From an uncultured Clostridium sp. (GTDB lineage Bacteria > Bacillota > Clostridia > Lachnospirales > Lachnospiraceae): DNA of 10,290 nt. Numbering within the stretch: position 1 is the first letter of the stretch; each line of letters starts with the position of its first letter. The notes below the pieces were generated by a model, which saw only the letters and a list, made by a program, of their open reading frames with translations, had not been told where the DNA came from and searched no databases. Position numbers and translations under genes: made by a program. The stretch lies in the NCBI GenBank assembly GCA_900547035.1, contig URFM01000079.1, forward strand, positions 1-10,290, in the 5' to 3' direction. Shown in pieces: positions 5,486-10,290 of this stretch.

Positions 5486-5543
5486 TATGATACCTCCAAA
5501 AAATAAAAAATGTTTCTGTTGCCTTGAATTTGCAACTATCATA

Positions 5544-5572
5544 AGAATATCATAAATGAGTGCAGGTGTCAA
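5544..5572 (-). promoter_or_regulatory. Strong SigA promoter of the cold shock gene
   Basis: On the minus strand TTGACA (complement of 5567-5572), a 17-base spacer and TATTCT (complement of 5544-5549), with TGA before the -10 (extended). The start would be near 5537, where GTTGC/GCAAC (complement arms at 5532-5536 and 5518-5522) form a small hairpin at the very 5' end of the mRNA. Confidence 0.8.
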
Positions 5573-5606
5573 ACAATTTAGTGTAAAAATTGTATAAGGA
5601 TGCGGC

Positions 5607-5635
5607 TTTTCTGACAGGAAAAAATGTGGTATACT
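5607..5635 (+). promoter_or_regulatory. Promoter of the DUF5662 gene
   Basis: TTTTCT (5607-5612), 17-base spacer, then TGGTATACT, an extended -10 with TATACT at 5630-5635. Start near 5642, leader about 55 nt. It is back to back with the cold shock promoter. Confidence 0.55.
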
Positions 5636-5697
5636 GGTGGCTTAAAGAACGGTTAAATTCTTAACAAACTTGGCGATTTTTGGAAAAGAGGATGAAT

Positions 5698-6243
5698 ATG
5701 CAGGCAAAAAATATATGGAGGCACTTTTGGACGATCACCCACCACCGGAACCTGGTGCGCAGACATTGCTTCCGGGTCGGTCTTTATTGGCAGGGACTGA
5801 CTCACGATCTGTCAAAATACAGCCCGGAAGAGTTTTGGACCGGGGTAAGATATTATCAGGGAGACCGCAGCCCTAATGCGGCGGAGCGGGAGGATATTGG
5901 TTTTTCCACGGCCTGGCTTCACCACAAGGGCCGCAACAAACACCATTACGAATACTGGATCGATGTCTCGCTCAATAAGGAAGAGGGGCTGGTGGGGAAC
6001 AAGATGCCTCTAAAATATGTGGCGGAAATGGTCTGCGACCGGATTGCTGCCTGCCAGGTTTATAAGGGAGATGCGTATACGACTGCCTCGCCATGGGAAT
6101 ATTATGAGAGAACCAAGAAATACATAACCATTCATCCTCAGACCAGAGCGCTTTTGGAGAAACTGCTTCTGATTTTGAGAGACCAGGGAGAAGAGGCGGT
6201 TTACACTTATATAAGAGTGCTGCTGCGCAAGGGAACTTACTGA
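5698..6243 (+). CDS. DUF5662 family protein, HD-like metal-site motifs
   Basis: A 181-aa cytoplasmic protein matching the DUF5662 family of Firmicutes and phages, function unknown. Visible blocks: HFWTITHHRNLV (residues 9-20), R21-R22-H23, GLTHDLSKYSPEEFW (33-47) with the His-Asp pair H36-D37, and AWLHHKGRNKHHYEYW (72-87) with H75, H76, H82 and H83. The order His, His-Asp, His-His resembles an HD-type metal hydrolase site, so a phosphohydrolase activity is a reasonable but unproved guess. The last third (MPLKYVAEMVCDRIAA and HPQTRALLEKLLLIL) is helical. Start at ATG 5698 fits AAGAGG six bases upstream; ATG 5692 and TTG 5680 in frame fit worse. It has its own promoter, and its stop is three bases from the stop of the convergent lipase gene. 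Confidence 0.78.
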   Translation: MQAKNIWRHFWTITHHRNLVRRHCFRVGLYWQGLTHDLSKYSPEEFWTGVRYYQGDRSPNAAEREDIGFSTAWLHHKGRNKHHYEYWIDVSLNKEEGLVGNKMPLKYVAEMVCDRIAACQVYKGDAYTTASPWEYYERTKKYITIHPQTRALLEKLLLILRDQGEEAVYTYIRVLLRKGTY

Positions 6244-6246
6244 TGC

Positions 6247-7155
6247 TCAAAATCCATAATCCTTCTTGTGCCAGTCTGCCAGACGAGTTAAATCTCCTCC
6301 ATCAGCCAGCTCGTTCAGAAGACGGCGGAAGGAGGAGCGGGAGAAGGAGAGTTCCTCAGCGCCTGAAAGGATATTCAGCGGAAGGGCGGTCATATGGGCC
6401 GGCCCTATTTTTTTGTCCGGACAGATGGGTGCAAGAAATCCGGGGGAGGCATAGCCGCAGACTGGTTTTGTGAGAAAAGTACCCAGGCGGCGGATTAAAG
6501 GTATATCCTCCAGGAATGTTTTTCCGTGGAGAGACTGCTCCTTCAGCTGACCGCATTCCCAGGCGGTCATGGGGAGATGGACAACCAGATCCCGGCAGGA
6601 TTCTACCCGGATCAGAGGGATGGAATAGCATTCGGCAAAGGCCGGGTCTCCGGGCCGCGGAGCTCCGAAGGTGATAACAGCGGGGGAGGGGAGGGAGGGG
6701 AACAGATCGGCCAGCTGATGAGCCATGAGAATGGCAACGGCTCCGCCTTTACTGTGCCCGGTGAGATAAAAATGGTTGGGGTGAAGGGACAGAAAAGAGG
6801 GGATCTGGTCAGCCATAGGCTTCAGCAGGCTGTAAACGGAAGAAAGAAATCCTTCGTGGACATGGCCGCAGCCTTTTAACGGGACCAGTTGAGAGCGGAA
6901 ATCATTGGCCCAGTCCTCCCCCTGGCTGGTGGTCCCCCGAAAGGCCATGATTAAATTACCCTGAGAGAAGCCCATCAGGCCGGCATCAATTTGAGAAGGT
7001 CCGCCGCAAAAGGTGTGGACAGGACCTGAAAAGCCGGCCTGCTGGTAAAACCGGGCCGCTTTGGGGGACGAAGCGATTTCTCCGTCTTCCAGGATCAGGC
7101 CGGAAAGAGAGCATGCGGCCCATAGCTGAGAATACAGGAAATTGGAAAGAAACAT
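6247..7155 (-). CDS. Class 3 lipase-like alpha/beta hydrolase (Mbeg1/DUF2974 type)
   Basis: A 302-aa protein of the lipase class 3 fold. LIMAFRGTTSQGEDWANDF (68-86) is the oxyanion region; FYLTGHSKGGAVA (129-141) holds the nucleophile elbow with S135; ITFGAPRPGDPAF (161-173) is the strand after it; D189 in SCRDLVVHLP is the likely acid; H254 in GPAHM is a candidate catalytic histidine. GHSKGG with Lys after Ser is characteristic of the Mbeg1-like branch found in clostridia. No signal peptide is evident, so it is probably intracellular; substrate (lipid, acylated small molecule) unknown. ATG 7153-7155 (complement) has GGAGG seven bases upstream (7163-7167). It seems monocistronic. No terminator separates it from DUF5662, so the transcripts should overlap at their 3' ends. 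Confidence 0.85.
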   Translation of the reverse strand: MFLSNFLYSQLWAACSLSGLILEDGEIASSPKAARFYQQAGFSGPVHTFCGGPSQIDAGLMGFSQGNLIMAFRGTTSQGEDWANDFRSQLVPLKGCGHVHEGFLSSVYSLLKPMADQIPSFLSLHPNHFYLTGHSKGGAVAILMAHQLADLFPSLPSPAVITFGAPRPGDPAFAECYSIPLIRVESCRDLVVHLPMTAWECGQLKEQSLHGKTFLEDIPLIRRLGTFLTKPVCGYASPGFLAPICPDKKIGPAHMTALPLNILSGAEELSFSRSSFRRLLNELADGGDLTRLADWHKKDYGF

Positions 7156-7179
7156 TGAAACGCCTCCGGATCAAAAGAG

Positions 7180-7208
7180 TTAATACAGAATATTCCGGCA
7201 GAGTTCAA
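7180..7208 (-). promoter_or_regulatory. Possible promoter of the lipase-like gene
   Basis: On the minus strand TTGAAC (complement of 7203-7208), 17-base spacer, TATTAA (complement of 7180-7185). Both boxes match four of six consensus bases. The start would be near 7173, leaving a very short leader of about 18 nt that still holds the GGAGG. Confidence 0.4.
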
Positions 7209-7237
7209 AAGGATCCATGGAACGGGCGGTAGCTCGG

Positions 7238-7258
7238 AAAAGAGCGCTTGCTCTTTTT
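7238..7258. terminator. Palindromic hairpin in the lipase-spoIID divergent region
   Basis: AAAAGAGC (7238-7245) and GCTCTTTT (7250-7257) form a perfect 8-bp stem with a 4-nt loop, followed by another T on the plus strand; the minus strand also ends in TTTT. It looks like a small bidirectional terminator, yet no gene reads into it from the left on the plus strand. It may block antisense reading from the spoIID side. Confidence 0.45.
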
Positions 7259-7408
7259 GAACCGTCTGAAAGGCGGGCTGGTCTCCTTCCTGCGGAAAGT
7301 GATGAAGGAGGGCCGTAAGCCGGATGATTTCTTCCAGCAGGGGGATTATCCAAAAAACAGCAGGAGCGGCTGGACAATGTGACAACGGAACAGTTCGTGA
7401 GACTGGAT
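7259..7408 (+). other. Gene-free part of the divergent region, with a coding-like remnant
   Basis: Between the hairpin and the spoIID promoter no convincing gene is seen. One plus frame from 7233 to the TGA at 7380-7382 (49 codons, containing LKGGLVSFLRKVMKEGRKPD) has codon choice like the real genes around it, but it has no ribosome site or good start and is closed by TAG at 7230. An in-phase minus frame is also open. This may be a decayed gene or chance. Confidence 0.25.
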
Positions 7409-7437
7409 TCATAGGAGAAGAGAGGACCACATATACT
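7409..7437 (+). promoter_or_regulatory. SigE-like (mother-cell) promoter of spoIID
   Basis: TCATAGG (7409-7415), 14-base spacer, CATATACT (7430-7437). The Bacillus SigE consensus is KMATATT and CATACAHT at this spacing, so the -10 matches seven of eight and the -35 five of seven. spoIID is SigE-controlled in Bacillus, which fits. Start near 7444. Confidence 0.5.
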
Positions 7438-7490
7438 GATAGTAGCTTCAATGGGAAAGGAGGAGAGGAGGGACGAAGCATCGATCGGTT

Positions 7491-8432
7491 ATGTGGGCTG
7501 CTGCCGCGGGACTGCTGGTTCCGTATTTGACTACATTGGCCTGGACCGGAACCATACATGGCGAGGAGCTTCGCATCCGGCAACTGGAAACTGCATCTTC
7601 CGACAGGAGAATTTTGCTGGACAGGGAAAACGGCGGGCTCTATACGGATGTGGAAGAATACCTGCCCGGGGTCCTGGCCAGGCAGATTCCGGCGGATTTT
7701 GAGATGGAGGCTTTAAAGGCCCAGGCGGTGATTGCCCGAACCTATATTTACAAGCAGATGGAGAAAAATGAAAATGGCATCTGGGAGGCGCCGGAGTCTG
7801 CCTTGGATTTGGATTATCTGGAGAAAACGCAGCTGGAAAAGCTGTGGGGAAGCGAGAGGTTTCCGGAAGCCTATGAGCGTATGGAGGAGGCGGTGGGGGC
7901 CACAGCCGGGCAGGTGCTTAAGTGGGATGAGGATTATATTGACCCGATGTTTTGCCGGGCCAGCGCGGGAATGACCCGCCAGGGAGATGAAAACCATCCT
8001 TATCTGCAGCCGGTGGACTGCCCGGGAGACCTAAATGCAGAGGGCTTTTTACAGCTGGTGATCTTCAGCAAGGGAGATTTCGTGAACCGACTGAATCAGA
8101 TTCCCGCAGCCGGGGAGGCAGCTCCTTCCATACAGGAGGAGCAGATTCCGGAGTCCATTCAGATTGTAGACCGGGAGGAAGGAGGGTATGTAACACGCCT
8201 TCAGGCAGGTGAGCGCATCTTTGACGGAGAGGAGGTGCAGTATGCATTGGGGCTTAATTCCAGCGCTTTTTCTTTTATGCCTTTTGAAAATGGAATCCGG
8301 GCGGAGACAAAGGGAATTGGACATGGATACGGGCTGAGCCAGACCGAGGCCAACCGAATGGCCGCGGAAGGTCGGAACGCAGAAGATATTCTTCTTCATT
8401 TTTATAAAAATGTTCAGCTGATTGCTGAATAA
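7491..8432 (+). CDS. spoIID: Stage II sporulation protein D (SpoIID), peptidoglycan lytic transglycosylase family
   Basis: The 313-aa product is the mother-cell engulfment protein SpoIID, which with SpoIIM and SpoIIP trims septal peptidoglycan. Residues 1-20 are a hydrophobic signal anchor (AAAAGLLVPYLTTLAW). The SpoIID/LytB core runs from VEEYLPGVLARQIPADFEME (54-73) through ALKAQAVIARTYIY (74-87) to GIGHGYGLSQTEANRMAAEG (275-294), the usual GHGxGxSQ block. C155 and C177 may be zinc ligands as in the C. difficile protein. Oddities: the glutamate of the usual AxEMP motif, which I believe is catalytic, is Gln65 here (ARQIP). The start is also uncertain: ATG 7491 is the only standard in-frame start after TAG at 7443, but the purine-rich AAAGGAGGAGAGGAGGG ends 18 bases upstream, so a non-standard start nearer 7473 would fit better and add KHRSV before the anchor. 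It overlaps no gene and leads into spoIIQ 41 bases on. Confidence 0.86.
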   Translation: MWAAAAGLLVPYLTTLAWTGTIHGEELRIRQLETASSDRRILLDRENGGLYTDVEEYLPGVLARQIPADFEMEALKAQAVIARTYIYKQMEKNENGIWEAPESALDLDYLEKTQLEKLWGSERFPEAYERMEEAVGATAGQVLKWDEDYIDPMFCRASAGMTRQGDENHPYLQPVDCPGDLNAEGFLQLVIFSKGDFVNRLNQIPAAGEAAPSIQEEQIPESIQIVDREEGGYVTRLQAGERIFDGEEVQYALGLNSSAFSFMPFENGIRAETKGIGHGYGLSQTEANRMAAEGRNAEDILLHFYKNVQLIAE

Positions 8433-8455
8433 GAAACGTCACTTTGGTAAGACTA
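8427..8455 (+). promoter_or_regulatory. SigF-like (forespore) promoter of spoIIQ
   Basis: GAATA (8427-8431), 14-base spacer, GGTAAGACTA (8446-8455). The -10 is a full match to the SigF pattern GGnnAnAhTR; the -35 matches four of five of GYATA. spoIIQ is a SigF gene in Bacillus and C. difficile. Start would be near 8461, so the leader is only about 13 nt and would begin at the ribosome site GAGGTGAT. The -35 overlaps the end of spoIID. Confidence 0.5.
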
Positions 8456-8473
8456 TTACCGAGGTGATAAAAC

Positions 8474-9232
8474 GTGAAGGACAAGATTAACCAGATGTTG
8501 AGGGACAAGATGTTCCTCGTCATACTCGTGCTTGGCCTGCTGACTATCGTAGCCGCAGCAGGCGTATTTACCATTCAAAGAGGAAGAGGACAGGAGTCCA
8601 GCCCCTACCTGGAAATGCCGGGACCGGACGTCATTGCCCAGGAAGAAACAGGAGGGGAGGTACAGGAGGAGCAGCAGATTGCCGGAGCCTCCGATGCGCA
8701 GCCCCGGGAGGAAGAACTTCAGATGGCAGAAGGAACGCTGCCGGACAGCAATGCGGGAGATGACCTTGCGGCGGAAGCCGGAGCCGGACAAGAGGCGGCC
8801 ACGCCTTTGGTACTGAACTTTTCCGACGCCAGCCGTCTGTCCTGGCCGGTACGGGGAAATGTAGTTCTGGATTACAGTATGGATCAGACCATTTATTTCC
8901 CTACCCTGGACCAGTACAAATGTAATCCTGGGATTGTCATCCAGTCTGAGGTAAGCACACCGGTAACAGCCCCGGCCAACGCCAAAGTGCTGGAGGTGGG
9001 GAACAATGAGGAAATCGGAAATTACGTGACGATGGATTTGGGAAATGGTTATGAGGCTATCTGCGGGCAGCTGAAGGAAATCGAGGCGGTGGAGGGAGAA
9101 TACCTGGAAGCCGGACAGACCATCGGCTACGTGTCGGAGCCTACCAAATACTATTCCGTGGAAGGGGTCAACCTTTATTTCCAGCTGCGGAAGCAGGGGG
9201 AAACGGTGGATCCATTGGATTACATGGAGTAA
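8474..9232 (+). CDS. spoIIQ: SpoIIQ-like M23/LytM-domain protein, metal ligands lost
   Basis: A 252-aa forespore membrane protein; in spore formers SpoIIQ binds SpoIIIAH across the septum during engulfment. GTG 8474 follows GAGGTGAT (8461-8468). Residues 13-35 are one membrane helix after a charged start (MKDKINQMLRDK); 40-115 is an acidic, Glu/Gln/Ala-rich linker outside the forespore membrane; 123-250 is the M23/LytM domain (LSWPVRGNVVLDYSMDQTIY, TPVTAPANAKVLEVG, GQTIGYVSEPTKY). The zinc ligands expected in HxGxD and HxH are replaced: N151 and V155 in NPGIV, N233 and Y235 in NLYF; the middle His is also absent near AICGQL (195-200). It should thus be a binding domain, not a peptidase. spoIID-spoIIQ neighbours are also found in C. 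difficile, where spoIIID follows; here a CBS gene follows after a terminator. Confidence 0.85.
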   Translation: MKDKINQMLRDKMFLVILVLGLLTIVAAAGVFTIQRGRGQESSPYLEMPGPDVIAQEETGGEVQEEQQIAGASDAQPREEELQMAEGTLPDSNAGDDLAAEAGAGQEAATPLVLNFSDASRLSWPVRGNVVLDYSMDQTIYFPTLDQYKCNPGIVIQSEVSTPVTAPANAKVLEVGNNEEIGNYVTMDLGNGYEAICGQLKEIEAVEGEYLEAGQTIGYVSEPTKYYSVEGVNLYFQLRKQGETVDPLDYME

Positions 9233-9254
9233 CAAGAGCTTTCCTTTCTTTATG

Positions 9255-9290
9255 AAAAGACTTTCTTCCAAAATGGAGGGAGGTCTTTTT
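9255..9290 (+). terminator. Rho-independent terminator after spoIIQ
   Basis: AAAAGAC then TTTCTTCC (9255-9269) pairs over 15 positions, including G-U pairs, with GGAGGGAG then GTCTTTT (9275-9289), loop AAAAT, tail TTTTTGTC. It ends the sporulation operon. Confidence 0.85.
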
Positions 9291-9414
9291 GTCATGGAGG
9301 AACATTTTACTGCAAGGTTTCGTGCCAGCCGGAGCTGTTGCTAAAAATACACAAAAAACAGAAAAAAATTTCAGATTTTTATAATAATTTGTTCACACAA
9401 GATTAAGGAGAGCA

Positions 9415-9423
9415 TGCTATAAT
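9415..9423 (+). promoter_or_regulatory. Extended -10 promoter of the CBS gene
   Basis: TGCTATAAT is a perfect extended -10 (TATAAT 9418-9423). TTCACA at 9392-9397 is a candidate -35 but with a 20-base spacer, so the extended -10 probably carries it. Start falls near 9430, the base before the leader stem. The stretch 9291-9414 holds nothing else I can support. Confidence 0.65.
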
Positions 9424-9430
9424 AAAAATA

Positions 9431-9521
9431 CTTGGCAGGAGGAGCGCCAATATGGCGCCTGAGCCGGTAGAAGGTGCGGGGGGACGGCCTAAAGGACGTC
9501 AGGACGCCGCGCGAGACCAAG
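9431..9521 (+). promoter_or_regulatory. Structured 5' leader of the CBS gene, candidate cis-regulatory RNA
   Basis: Closing stem P1 is CTTGG (9431-9435) with CCAAG (9517-9521). Inside, P2 pairs GCGCC (9444-9448) with GGCGC (9454-9458), loop AATAT. P3 pairs GTGCGG (9474-9479) with CCGCGC (9507-9512) and carries on top GACGGCC/GGACGTC (9483-9489/9494-9500) closed by a TAAA loop, one G-A mismatch. The linker GAGCCGGTAGAA joins P2 and P3. This is a three-way junction starting at the predicted transcript 5' end and ending 9 bases before the GGAG ribosome site (9531-9534). I compared it by eye with the c-di-AMP, c-di-GMP, ZTP, guanidine, manganese, fluoride and THF consensus features and saw no match. 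Confidence 0.5.
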
Positions 9522-9542
9522 AGGGGAAGAGGAGTTGAACGG

Positions 9543-10034
9543 ATGAATATTTTGTTTTTTCTGACGCCAAAGAGTGAGGTTGCGTACATAAACGAGGATG
9601 ACACCATTCGCCAGGCACTGGAAAAGATGGAATACCATAAGTATTCTGCGGTACCGATTATCAGCAAAACAGGGAGATATGTGGGAACCTTAACAGAGGG
9701 AGACCTTCTCTGGGGGATTAAGAATCAGTTTAATCTGGATTTAAAAGGAGCTGAAAAGATTCCGGTGACCGCGGTCCGGCGCAAATCGGACAACCGTCCG
9801 GTGAAGGCGGGAGAGGATATGGAGGATTTGATTGGGAAAGCGCTGAACCAGAATTTTGTACCGGTTCTGGACGATCAGAAGTGTTTCATCGGAATTATTA
9901 CCAGAAAGGATATCATTAAGTATCTTTATCAGAAATGCCAGAATCTCCAGGAAAATCCGGAGAAAACCACGGAAAAAAGCCGGTTGTCCGGAATCTCCGC
10001 TGTACTGCAGGGGGATAAGGCGCTGGTACTTTAA
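9543..10034 (+). CDS. Two-CBS-domain protein
   Basis: A 163-aa cytoplasmic protein made of a CBS pair (Bateman module), which binds adenosyl ligands such as AMP, ATP, SAM or c-di-AMP. CBS1 is about residues 8-60 (TIRQALEKMEYHKYSAVPII, then GRYVGTLTEGDLL), CBS2 about 75-130 (VKAGEDMEDLIGKALNQNFV, then CFIGIITRKDIIKYL). Residues 131-163 are a polar tail with no known domain. There is no fused enzyme or transporter, so it is a stand-alone sensor like the CbpB/YkuL group, though ligand and partner are unknown. ATG 9543 has GGAG eight bases upstream; the reading frame stays open upstream to 9474 but that part is the structured leader. It is transcribed alone, from the extended -10 at 9415, and ends in a strong terminator. 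Confidence 0.84.
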   Translation: MNILFFLTPKSEVAYINEDDTIRQALEKMEYHKYSAVPIISKTGRYVGTLTEGDLLWGIKNQFNLDLKGAEKIPVTAVRRKSDNRPVKAGEDMEDLIGKALNQNFVPVLDDQKCFIGIITRKDIIKYLYQKCQNLQENPEKTTEKSRLSGISAVLQGDKALVL

Positions 10035-10036
10035 AG

Positions 10037-10078
10037 ACAAAGGGCGGGACTGCAATAAAGGGCGGTCCTGCTTTGTTT
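10037..10078 (+). terminator. Rho-independent terminator after the CBS gene
   Basis: ACAAAG..GCGGGAC (10037-10050) pairs with GTCCTGCTTTGT (10065-10076) with a two-base bulge and one G-U pair; the tail is TTTGTTTATG. It starts two bases after the stop codon. Confidence 0.8.
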
Positions 10079-10176
10079 ATGTTCGGCTGGGAATTAATGC
10101 GAAAAGGGCAATCGTTCACCGTTTTTTCACGATCCGGTCATAGACCAGTCACATATTATGAGTATTATAAAGACAA

Positions 10177-10262
10177 TCAAGGATGAAATCCTTTTTACAT
10201 ATATTTTTTCATTTTCTACTCCCCCTTTTAGCAGCGGTAGTGTCAAATACTACCTATTTTTT
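10177..10262 (+). other. Gene-free right end with two small hairpins
   Basis: From 10079 to the window end no gene is seen. AAGGAT/ATCCTT (10179-10184/10188-10193) with TTT is a weak hairpin. GGTAGT/ACTACC (10236-10241/10249-10254), loop GTCAAAT, followed by TATTTTTT, is terminator-like or an operator. TGTCAAA occurs twice (10241-10247, 10264-10270). ATCAAGG at 10177 is mirrored by CCTTGAT at the very end. This may be the edge of a repeat or insertion element continuing beyond the window. Confidence 0.35.
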
Positions 10263-10290
10263 ATGTCAAAATTCTTTAAAAAACCTTGAT

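Noticed and set aside
5486..5572. 29-residue N-terminal extension of the cold shock protein
   Set aside because: It would be translated through the TTGACA/TATTCT promoter and past a good GGAGG site; the family starts at MKGTVKWF.
7095..7583. 162-codon minus-strand ORF overlapping the lipase start
   Set aside because: It overlaps the lipase ribosome site and first codons, contains a terminator-like palindrome, has no ribosome site and runs antisense through the spoIID promoter.
8456..9295. 279-codon minus-strand ORF opposite spoIIQ
   Set aside because: It is the antisense shadow of spoIIQ, which has clear domain content and a start signal; the minus frame shows no recognisable family.
9294..9344. 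16-codon ORF (MEEHFTARFR...) after the spoIIQ terminator
   Set aside because: Its only ribosome-like site lies inside the terminator stem and there is no promoter between terminator and ATG.
9474..9542. N-terminal extension of the CBS protein
   Set aside because: The GTG at 9474 has no ribosome site and the region forms the P3 stem and P1 arm of the leader; ATG 9543 has GGAG eight bases upstream.

Overview
The window looks like chromosomal DNA of a spore-forming, low-to-mid GC Firmicute, most likely a Lachnospiraceae (Clostridium cluster XIVa) gut clostridium. Evidence: Gram-positive ribosome binding sites (AGGAGG-type) before almost every gene, frequent extended -10 promoters (TGnTATAMT), a SpoIID-SpoIIQ sporulation pair, an HAAS/DUF1700 membrane protein, a DUF5662 protein and a butanol-type iron alcohol dehydrogenase. 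Species cannot be named from the sequence.

Layout, left to right. 2-328 (+): C-terminus of an iron-containing alcohol dehydrogenase, followed by a bidirectional terminator. 530-1333 (-): RNase Z-like metallo-beta-lactamase hydrolase. 1502-1726 (-): small zinc-ribbon protein. 1860-1928 (+): possible 22-aa Trp/Tyr-rich small ORF just before the HAAS membrane protein (1941-2426, +). 2427-2838: gene-poor stretch with a structured repeat, a minus-strand terminator that may end a small RNA, and the promoter of a SEC-C zinc protein (2839-3348, +). 3459-5109 (+): tightly coupled methyltransferase-hslO (Hsp33) operon. 5288-5485 (-): cold shock protein, divergent from a DUF5662 protein (5698-6243, +), which runs head-on into a class 3 lipase-like gene (6247-7155, -). 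7491-9232 (+): spoIID-spoIIQ. 9543-10034 (+): two-CBS-domain protein with a structured 5' leader. The last 200 bases hold hairpins but no gene.

How the genes work together. SpoIID (mother cell) and SpoIIQ (forespore) belong to the engulfment machinery. Each has a plausible compartment-specific promoter: a SigE-like site before spoIID and a SigF-like site inside the spoIID-spoIIQ junction. Methyltransferase and Hsp33 are translationally coupled. Most other genes are single-gene units with their own promoters and terminators.

The most unusual signals are, first, a modular structured repeat lying directly after the stop codons of three unrelated genes (mbl, HAAS and hslO), always in the orientation of that gene; the two good copies differ at three compensated base pairs. 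Second, a roughly 90-nt three-stem leader, closed by CTTGG/CCAAG, starts at the predicted transcription start of the CBS gene and matches no riboswitch class I recognise. Third, a possible C-rich small RNA lies on the minus strand near 2540-2636. Both sporulation proteins also lack expected catalytic or metal-binding residues.
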